Shown: positions 1-5,242 of the stretch, one piece after another | Position numbering within the stretch: position 1 is the first letter of the stretch | Layout of the letters: the number at the start of each line of letters is the position of its first letter | From: Candidatus Micrarchaeia archaeon | GTDB taxonomy: Archaea; Micrarchaeota; Micrarchaeia; Anstonellales; JAHKLY01 | Length of the DNA: 5,242 bases | Direction of reading: 5' to 3' | Assembly (NCBI GenBank): GCA_041653315.1 | Contig: JBAZFO010000056.1 | Coordinates: 1 to 5,242 of the forward strand | Position numbers and translations under genes: made by a program | Notes under the pieces: model-generated | Databases searched by the model: none | The model's input: only the letters and a program-made list of their open reading frames with translations | What the model was told of the DNA's origin: nothing

Positions 1-38
1 GGTTTCTACATAATTTATAATTTTGTTGTAAATATACT

Positions 39-58
39 AAATTTGAAAAAGCAAATTT
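39..58 (-). terminator. Possible hairpin terminator after DP2
   Basis: A perfect 7-base inverted repeat (AAATTTG, 6-base loop CTTTTT, CAAATTT on the minus strand) begins at the last base of the DP2 stop codon. The loop holds a T5 run, and further T-rich sequence (AGTATATTT) follows. The stem has only one G-C pair, so it would be weak, and no long T-tract follows. It could be a modest termination or 3'-end processing signal, or chance in AT-rich DNA. The remaining 38 bases to the window edge contain nothing else I can support. Confidence 0.3.
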
Positions 59-3000
59 TACATAAACTCGCTTAGACTTACTTGCGGCGCTTTTTCATCT
101 TTGAAAATACTTTCAATATCGCGCTCTAGCAAATCCAGGCGCTGTTTAAGATATAATGGAAAACCATATTTTATTGCCATTTCTTTTGATAATTTCAAAT
201 ATTTAGTTATTCCTCCTTCATAAACTGTTAAAACTATTTTTCCACCGCACTTTCTACACTTGCCTATTAAAGGAATACGCCTATATTTAGCATTGCAATG
301 AACACACCTAAATGATTGCTGAGAAAATTGCCTTAAATTACCATATAAATCAGGAATAAAATGACTTAAAATTAATTTTTCTGCTGTATCTTCTATATCT
401 ACTGCTCTTATTTTTTTATGCAAATCAAATTGCGCTCCAACTTTTTCTTTCATACTTTTAAATTGAACATATGTTGTTATTGTTGGGCCTAAATTAATAT
501 CAGAAACATCATGTGTAAAACCAATATTTTCATATTGATCTGGTTTATCTAATTTTCCCTCAACTAAATCTATTTTAAGATTATTTGGGCTTTCAAATTT
601 TTCAGTTTTTTCATAAAAATCTAAGGGAATTCTATTTATTACTTCCATTGAATGAACTTCATCATCAACTTCTTTTGGATTTAATAATGTAGTTAAAACA
701 ATTGGGATATCCATTGTTCCTCCTCTTGTCTCTGGAAGATAACTTTTTGAGAAATTTAAAAGTATATCCATTAAATTCATAAAACAATTTTCATCCCCAT
801 CACAATTTCTTCTTGTTCCACAAACTAGATATGGGTGCATATAAGCAACTCTGCCTTTTGTTGAACCTATTACTCTTGATAATATACCAGCAGAAGTATG
901 TGGCGACTGTATAACACACAACTGACCTATTACTTCTTCTCTAGTTTTTATCATGTAAAACGGTTCCATTTGATATAAATGAATTAAAATATCATCAATA
1001 AAATTAGCAGTTTTGATAAAAAAATCAATTCCTTTTTCTGAAACAATAAAATCTTGAGGAAATATTTCAATTACTTGATCTTCATTAGTTATCTCCTTAC
1101 CTAAATAATCTTTTGAATATCCTAACTCTTTTATTTTTTTAATTGATACTCCTATTTCTTTAGGTTTAAAATGTGTAATTGGTGCATCTGTAAAATCAAA
1201 TCTTGAAGTTCCATCTTTAAAACAAGATAAATCATATTTTGCTCTAAAATATCCTTTTTCTAATCTTTCTGGAATTTTTGAATTATTTATTAACCCTTTA
1301 ACTCCTTTTATTTTACTAGGTAATTTTCCATCCATATTATTTTTTAAATTATCTAAAATTGAGATAATATTTATTGATCTTGAATCATATTCACAAACTT
1401 TTCCTCCACACGGACATTCATTTCCATGTATAATCTCTCGCCCGCATTTAGAACAAATTTTTTGTGATATTGCTTCACCACCACAATCACATTTATTATA
1501 AAAGATTATTTTACCGCATTCAGAACATTTTTTTCTTGCAATTTCAACTTTTATTCCTCTATCTTTAGTTTTTTCTTTTAATTCATTATAAGTTTTTATA
1601 ATATCTCTATGTTTATTTAAATTACCTAATGGGAATAGCACATTAACATCTGGTTTCATTTCTCTTTCTTTTGCTTTTTCAGGTCTTCCCATTCTAGAAC
1701 CAATATACATAGGTGCTTTATTTTTTATTAAAACCCCAGATAATTCAGTTAAAAACTCTAAAATATTTTTATCTTCTTTCCATAACTCATTAAATCCATC
1801 TATTGAAATATCTTTGCCTTTTTTTAATCCTACGGTGGTATATATTGAATATGCAGTTTCAGAATCTAAAATCACTTTATTATTTTGAACTGTATGTAAA
1901 ATACACAACTCTTCTAAAATTCTTTTTGCTTTTAAATCCTCTTCAGAATCTAAAGGAAGTTCACATAAACTTATTATACCTAAAACTCCTAAGGATTCAA
2001 ATTCTATATCTGCTTTTATAAGCCAGTCTACTAATATTTTTAGTTTATTTAAATCTATATCTCCCCAAAAATAAAGATATGCTGGATGTAATGGAATTTC
2101 ATATTCTTTTGCTAATTCAAACGCATCATATACATCAAAATCTTCTTTTATTTTAACTTCTTTTTCTTTACATATTTCTTCCCACCATTCTTCACAAAAT
2201 GCACCTGGAATTAAGGGATGATTTGCTTTTATAAAATCCCCAATTGTAATTAACATATCCCCCAAAAATAAAATTTCTTCTATTTGTGGCTTTAATTGTT
2301 TTGCTTCTTGAATAGAATTCACTTTAACTACATTTCCATTTTTTAATTTAACAATTGGAGGTTCAATTGTATCACAAGGTAAAACAATGCATCCTTTTCC
2401 AGGTCTTTCTATTTTTACTTGTGTTCCTATTGCTGGAAATTCATCTAATACTTCCATTGTTGCTGGGTGAATTGCTTTTGCCATTATCCCTGTTATTCTT
2501 GTTCTTCCATACCTTAATCTAAACCCTCCTGGCCTCATAGGATATGAAAAAATAGGTCTTCCTGCAAGTATTTCTCCTAAATATGTTTTAATTGGTTTTA
2601 TCTCAACTGTACTTTTACTTGAACTTTTAACTTTCATTATAGACTCAATCCAATCCCAATCTAAACCAATTTGTTTTGTATATCTAAAAACTTTAGGTGC
2701 TTTTTGTGCAATTCCTTCCCCAATAACTAAAGCCATTCCTCCACGTATTCTATTTGTTTCTATTCGTTCTAAATCTCTATGAACTGATACTTCTGGTTTA
2801 TGTGTTGGATCCCCATCAATACATACTGGACAATTTTTAACAATTGTTTTTATCTCTTTTTCAGTAGGCATATATTGTAATCTTGCACATCTTGCATCAT
2901 ATATAATAATTTCTTCAACATATCTCTCTAATTCAGAATCAGTTGGTCTATAATCTTTTATTCCAGCTTCTCTTCTTGCAACATCTGCTAAAACTACACT

Positions 3001-3465
3001 TAATGCTGCTATTGTTCCTCCAGCACTTCGTATAGGTCCTGAAAAATAAATTGACAAATAATTACTTCCATCTGGGTTTTCTTTTATTTTTAATCCCCCA
3101 ATACCTTCAGTTGGTGCTACTAACACTCCTTCAGTTAAAATAGCAACACCAGTTCTCACAGCTTGGTCAATTGCTTTTTCTAACTCCATATTTTTATTTT
3201 CATTTATCAATTTTTTAACAATTTCATAAGCAACAATAGTTCTTGCCATTCCACTATTTTCTAATTTTCTTATTTCCTCTGCTATTCCTTCCGGTCCTAC
3301 TAACCCTTCAACTCTTCCAGCAACATCTTGAGCAAATTTTGTTTCTACTTCTTTTTTTGGATCTAATCCTTTTTCTCTTGCTTTTTGTGCAATTTTATAA
3401 AGTACATCTAACTTTTTTTGTAGATTATCAAAATAATTTTGCATCTCTTTTGTTGCTTCAACCAT
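58..3465 (-). CDS. polC: DNA polymerase D large subunit DP2 (catalytic subunit)
   Basis: This is the polymerase subunit of archaeal PolD (PolC_DP2 family). It extends primers at the replication fork together with DP1, PCNA and primase. The product is 1135 residues from the ATG at 3465, close to the family's short, intein-free members such as the methanogen enzymes. Visible family signatures (numbered from that ATG) are RVEGLVGPEG near 51, FSGPIRSAGGT near 141, a CPVC pair at 212/215, ERIETNRIRGGMALV near 233, SYPMRPGGFRLRYGR near 307, GSRMGRPEKAKEREMKP near 589, and SPHTSAGILSRVIG near 854. The catalytic loop RRNCDGDE has Asp889 and Asp891, matching the two essential aspartates of the double-psi barrel active site. 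Zinc clusters lie at Cys647/650/659/661, Cys671/674/684/686 and Cys1054/1057/1070/1073. The C-terminus QVSLSEFM resembles a PCNA-interacting motif. No intein, frameshift or internal stop is seen. The start is chosen by a GGTGA site 5 bases upstream. The gene overlaps DP1 by 8 bases, so the two are co-transcribed and probably translationally coupled. The last 30 or so codons differ in codon use from the rest. Confidence 0.97.
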   Translation of the reverse strand: MVEATKEMQNYFDNLQKKLDVLYKIAQKAREKGLDPKKEVETKFAQDVAGRVEGLVGPEGIAEEIRKLENSGMARTIVAYEIVKKLINENKNMELEKAIDQAVRTGVAILTEGVLVAPTEGIGGLKIKENPDGSNYLSIYFSGPIRSAGGTIAALSVVLADVARREAGIKDYRPTDSELERYVEEIIIYDARCARLQYMPTEKEIKTIVKNCPVCIDGDPTHKPEVSVHRDLERIETNRIRGGMALVIGEGIAQKAPKVFRYTKQIGLDWDWIESIMKVKSSSKSTVEIKPIKTYLGEILAGRPIFSYPMRPGGFRLRYGRTRITGIMAKAIHPATMEVLDEFPAIGTQVKIERPGKGCIVLPCDTIEPPIVKLKNGNVVKVNSIQEAKQLKPQIEEILFLGDMLITIGDFIKANHPLIPGAFCEEWWEEICKEKEVKIKEDFDVYDAFELAKEYEIPLHPAYLYFWGDIDLNKLKILVDWLIKADIEFESLGVLGIISLCELPLDSEEDLKAKRILEELCILHTVQNNKVILDSETAYSIYTTVGLKKGKDISIDGFNELWKEDKNILEFLTELSGVLIKNKAPMYIGSRMGRPEKAKEREMKPDVNVLFPLGNLNKHRDIIKTYNELKEKTKDRGIKVEIARKKCSECGKIIFYNKCDCGGEAISQKICSKCGREIIHGNECPCGGKVCEYDSRSINIISILDNLKNNMDGKLPSKIKGVKGLINNSKIPERLEKGYFRAKYDLSCFKDGTSRFDFTDAPITHFKPKEIGVSIKKIKELGYSKDYLGKEITNEDQVIEIFPQDFIVSEKGIDFFIKTANFIDDILIHLYQMEPFYMIKTREEVIGQLCVIQSPHTSAGILSRVIGSTKGRVAYMHPYLVCGTRRNCDGDENCFMNLMDILLNFSKSYLPETRGGTMDIPIVLTTLLNPKEVDDEVHSMEVINRIPLDFYEKTEKFESPNNLKIDLVEGKLDKPDQYENIGFTHDVSDINLGPTITTYVQFKSMKEKVGAQFDLHKKIRAVDIEDTAEKLILSHFIPDLYGNLRQFSQQSFRCVHCNAKYRRIPLIGKCRKCGGKIVLTVYEGGITKYLKLSKEMAIKYGFPLYLKQRLDLLERDIESIFKDEKAPQVSLSEFM

Positions 3466-4927
3466 TATTTTCACCAATAAATTTTTTATGGATCACTTCT
3501 CCAGTTTTCATTAATAAAATTGGCACAATTCCAGGTGTTGGTATATGTCCTTGTTTAATTTGAAATTCTGTTCTTTCTTGAAATGTTCCTGAATTAATTA
3601 TATGTACGCCCCTATAAACTGAATATGCATTTTTATGTATGTGACCCATATGTAAAATATCTGGAACTTCATCAATCATTAAATAATCTTTTTTTTCAGG
3701 TACAATAACATTTTTACCATAAATAGGAGATAAATTTCTTCTTTTTAAAAGTTCAATCATAGGTATTTCTGGATGAGCATAATCACAATTAGATAATGAA
3801 GAAATAATTGAATCTAAAGAATCTCCATGATATATTAAATGTTTAAAACCTTCTAAATCAACCCAAGAAGGGCTACCAACTTTTAACATTCCTTTACCTT
3901 TTAATAATTCATCTGAGATTTGAGGTTGCGGCTGAGCTCTTCTTACTGCATCATGATTTCCTGGACTTACAATAATTTTAATATAATCAGGAACTTTTTC
4001 CATTAAATCAGAAAAAATTTCATATTGTTTATAAATATCTTTAACAATTAACTCTTCTTCTTGTCCTGGGTAAGCACCTATTCCATCAGCTATATCCCCA
4101 GAAATACTTATATATTTAATTTTTCCAGCAAGTTCTTTATCTCTTTCATTTCCATTCAACCAGTCTAAAAATTTATTAAATTCTTTTTCTAAAAAAAATC
4201 TGCTTCCCACATGTAAATCAGATAAATATGCAACTGCTAAGTCTTCTTCTATTTTTTTCTTTTCTTTCATTATAGGTATATCTGGCCAATTAATTTCTTT
4301 TGCCATTAATAATCCATTATACACTTTTCCATCAAAAAGTAAAATATCATCTAATGTAATTTTACTAGCTAAATCAAACAAATCTTTATCTGATTTAGTA
4401 ACTATTACTAATCCAATATCTTCTTCATCTTCTACTTCTAATATTAAATTACCTTTTTGTGAAGTTCTAATTTCAACAATCATCCCAATTAATCGTACTC
4501 CCTCATTTGGGCGTTTCCTTAAATCACTAATTTTTATTATTGGGTTTTCTCCCATTCTTTCGTGCAAAAGAGATTTCATCATTGACATCCTGCTTCTAAA
4601 ATATGCTACAAAATCTTCTGGTTTTCCAGTACATCTTGAATTATTTGTAATATCTTTATCTGGATAAAGTCTAATCCTTGGTGAATATTCTTTAGCAATA
4701 GGTTCAAAACTATCTGATCTTCTAATCTCAACTTCTGGTTCTGGGATTTTTTCATATTCAGAAATTATTGATTCTATATCATCTTTTGTAATAATTTTAA
4801 AATTTCCTTCAATTAATAAATTTAGAGTATTTTTTTTATTTTCAATTTTTTCTACTAATTCTAATGCTTCTGGAGTTAAACGCATGCCTTTATTTAAAAT
4901 CTCTTGAATAAATTCTTCTCCCTCCAT
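3458..4927 (-). CDS. polB: DNA polymerase D small subunit DP1 (3'-5' proofreading exonuclease)
   Basis: This is the small subunit of archaeal PolD (DNA_pol_E_B family, related to eukaryotic replicative polymerase B-subunits). It provides MRE11-like 3'-5' exonuclease activity and binds DP2. The product has 489 residues. A small N-terminal helical domain (about 1-60, with MRLTPEALELVEK) is followed by a short linker, an OB fold (about 130-215) and a calcineurin-like phosphoesterase domain (about 230-475). All metal-ligand motifs are present: SDLHVGS (Asp237, His239), GDIADG (Asp278), PGNHD (Asn324, His325, Asp326), YHGDS (His367) and GHIH (His429, His431). The exonuclease is therefore predicted to be active, unlike the inactivated eukaryotic B-subunits. 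PGNHDAVRRAQPQP is typical of DP1. The protein is shorter than Thermococcales DP1 (about 600 residues), mainly because the linker between the N-terminal domain and OB fold is short. The start ATG is supported by GGTG 5 bases upstream and by an in-frame stop (TAA at 4954-4952) a few codons further up. It is the first gene of the polB-polC operon. Confidence 0.97.
   Translation of the reverse strand: MEGEEFIQEILNKGMRLTPEALELVEKIENKKNTLNLLIEGNFKIITKDDIESIISEYEKIPEPEVEIRRSDSFEPIAKEYSPRIRLYPDKDITNNSRCTGKPEDFVAYFRSRMSMMKSLLHERMGENPIIKISDLRKRPNEGVRLIGMIVEIRTSQKGNLILEVEDEEDIGLVIVTKSDKDLFDLASKITLDDILLFDGKVYNGLLMAKEINWPDIPIMKEKKKIEEDLAVAYLSDLHVGSRFFLEKEFNKFLDWLNGNERDKELAGKIKYISISGDIADGIGAYPGQEEELIVKDIYKQYEIFSDLMEKVPDYIKIIVSPGNHDAVRRAQPQPQISDELLKGKGMLKVGSPSWVDLEGFKHLIYHGDSLDSIISSLSNCDYAHPEIPMIELLKRRNLSPIYGKNVIVPEKKDYLMIDEVPDILHMGHIHKNAYSVYRGVHIINSGTFQERTEFQIKQGHIPTPGIVPILLMKTGEVIHKKFIGENNG
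3471..3475 (-). promoter_or_regulatory. Ribosome binding site for DP2, inside the DP1 coding sequence
   Basis: On the minus strand, GGTGA lies 5 bases before the ATG at 3465-3463. GGTGA is the classic archaeal Shine-Dalgarno core, complementary to the UCACC of the 16S rRNA tail. It is formed by the DP1 codons for Gly-Glu, four codons before the end of that protein (GENNG). Its position decides the DP2 start in favour of ATG 3465 and against the in-frame TTG at 3477 and GTG at 3474, both of which would overlap the site itself. Confidence 0.8.
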
Positions 4928-4932
4928 AAAAA

Positions 4933-4936
4933 CACC
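4933..4936 (-). promoter_or_regulatory. Ribosome binding site for DP1
   Basis: GGTG stands alone in an otherwise A/T-only leader, 5 bases before the DP1 ATG at 4927. The spacing is the same as at the DP2 site. It implies a leadered transcript and supports the chosen start over the later in-frame Met15. Confidence 0.7.
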
Positions 4937-4969
4937 AAAATTAAGTAATATTTATTGATTATAAGGTAG

Positions 4970-4977
4970 TATTTAAA
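4970..4977 (-). promoter_or_regulatory. TATA-like box of the polB-polC operon
   Basis: The minus strand reads TTTAAATA here, a good match to the archaeal TATA consensus bound by TBP. Initiation about 25 bases downstream would fall near 4945-4950. That gives a leader of about 20 bases, just enough to hold the GGTG ribosome binding site. No clear purine-rich BRE is seen immediately upstream. The whole region is very AT-rich, so chance matches are likely and the position is tentative. Confidence 0.45.
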
Positions 4978-5025
4978 AATAGATTGAAAAACTTAATATT
5001 TCTAATTTAATATATTCTATAAATT

Positions 5026-5041
5026 AAAAAAAATAAAAAAA
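5026..5041 (-). terminator. U-tract terminator after the bPH2-domain gene
   Basis: On the minus strand, seven T, one A and eight T begin 10 bases past the stop codon of the upstream gene. Archaeal RNA polymerase terminates efficiently at such T-runs in the coding strand without needing a hairpin. The tract also separates this gene from the TATA-like box of the polymerase operon. Confidence 0.6.
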
Positions 5042-5051
5042 GATTATTAAT

Positions 5052-5242
5052 TTATTTTTGAATTTTATTAATCTGTTCTTTTATAATTGATTCTGGTTTA
5101 TCAGTATTTAAAAGACCCATAAAAGTAACTTCAGCTATCCTGTGGCCCATACCTGCTGTTTGTATTGAAATTCTATAAAGACCTAGAATCTGATCAATTG
5201 GGCCTTGTTTAATATTGATATCAGTCACTTTATTGAATGGAA
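5052..5242 (-). CDS. C-terminal end of a bPH2 (YdbS-like PH) domain protein, 5' end outside window
   Basis: An open frame runs in from the right edge for 62 codons and ends at TAA (5054-5052). The visible part reads PFNKVTDINIKQGPIDQILG, then LYRISIQTAG and later FMGLLNTDKPESIIKEQINK. This follows the pattern of the bacterial PH domain family PF03703: a 'PF-x-K-[IV]-x-[DS]-[IV]' strand, a 'QGP-[IL]-[DQ]-x-[IL]-LGL' turn, an 'I-x-TAG' strand, then a closing 'GL-x-[DN]-[PT]' segment and a helix 'ESIIKEQI'. Such domains usually follow one or two transmembrane helices in small membrane-associated proteins of unclear function. Those helices would lie upstream and cannot be seen here. The gene has the same orientation as the polymerase operon, but a T-rich tract and a separate promoter-like box lie between them, so it is probably a separate transcription unit. 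The family match rests on pattern recognition of a short fragment. The reading frame is well supported by its amino-acid composition and natural stop. Confidence 0.72.
   Translation of the reverse strand, partial: PFNKVTDINIKQGPIDQILGLYRISIQTAGMGHRIAEVTFMGLLNTDKPESIIKEQINKIQK

Noticed and set aside
11..20. TTATAAATTA on the minus strand as a TATA box for a gene beyond the left edge
   Set aside because: The match is loose, the region is almost pure A/T, and no downstream start is visible within the window.
1..75. Plus-strand open frame entering from the left edge and ending at TAG 73-75, as the tail of a convergent gene
   Set aside because: It is only 24 codons, is low-complexity (Ile/Asn/Leu/Lys-rich), overlaps the DP2 end, and shows no recognisable protein pattern. 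AT-rich noncoding sequence is at least as likely.
1803..2021. 72-codon plus-strand open frame inside DP2
   Set aside because: It lies entirely opposite well-conserved DP2 coding sequence, its Leu/Tyr-rich composition is what an antisense frame of an AT-rich gene produces, and it has no ribosome binding site or recognisable family.
3463..3477. DP2 start at TTG 3477 or GTG 3474
   Set aside because: Both codons fall on or directly beside the GGTGA that serves the ATG at 3465, and neither has its own ribosome binding site at a suitable distance.
3243..3563. 106-codon plus-strand open frame across the DP1/DP2 junction
   Set aside because: It is antisense to both real genes. The Leu/Phe-rich run reflects the Lys/Glu-rich DP2 N-terminus read on the other strand. 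It is not a credible membrane protein.
5003..5026. Inverted repeat TAATTTA/TAAATTA with a 10-base spacer upstream of DP1, as an operator
   Set aside because: A seven-base AT-only repeat is expected by chance here, and it sits about 30 bases upstream of the putative TATA box without other regulatory signs.
1..5242. CRISPR array, insertion sequence, tRNA, rRNA or an undescribed system
   Set aside because: No spaced direct repeats, transposase-like coding, terminal inverted repeats or RNA-like GC-rich folds were seen. About 93% of the window is accounted for by two well-known housekeeping genes, plus one partial gene.

Overview
This window is an AT-rich stretch of archaeal DNA. All recognisable genes are read on the minus strand, so transcription runs from high to low coordinates. 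Its core is a two-gene operon for replicative DNA polymerase D (PolD), an enzyme found only in archaea. The small subunit DP1 (polB, 4927 to 3458) carries the 3'-5' proofreading exonuclease. The large subunit DP2 (polC, 3465 to 58) carries the polymerase active site. PolD is absent from Crenarchaeota, so the source is a euryarchaeal, DPANN or Asgard-type archaeon. Strong AT bias, compact spacing and lean proteins would suit a DPANN lineage (Woesearchaeota/Pacearchaeota-like) or an AT-rich methanogen. That placement is inference and has not been tested with a tree.

Layout from right to left, which is the order of transcription: (1) 5242-5052 holds the last 62 codons of a gene whose product resembles a bacterial-type PH domain (bPH2, YdbS-like), with its 5' end outside the window. 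(2) A T7-A-T8 tract at 5041-5026 looks like an archaeal U-tract terminator for that gene. (3) A roughly 120-base intergenic region holds a TTTAAATA TATA-like box about 43 bases before the DP1 start, and a GGTG ribosome binding site just before the ATG. (4) DP1 follows. (5) DP2 begins inside the last codons of DP1 with an 8-base overlap. A GGTGA ribosome binding site formed by DP1 codons fixes its start at the ATG at 3465, not at the TTG at 3477 that a longest-ORF call would give. (6) DP2 ends at 58, followed by a small AT-rich hairpin and 38 further bases without a supported gene.

Both subunits look functional. DP1 keeps all the expected metal-binding phosphoesterase motifs. DP2 keeps the NCDGDE catalytic loop, several zinc-binding cysteine clusters and a terminal PCNA-binding-like motif. 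Overlap plus the internal ribosome binding site suggests translational coupling and balanced production of the two subunits. I see no mobile element, CRISPR array, RNA gene or novel system. The most interesting details are a local codon-usage shift in the last 30 or so codons of DP2, its minimal C-terminal PIP-like motif, and the start-site correction.
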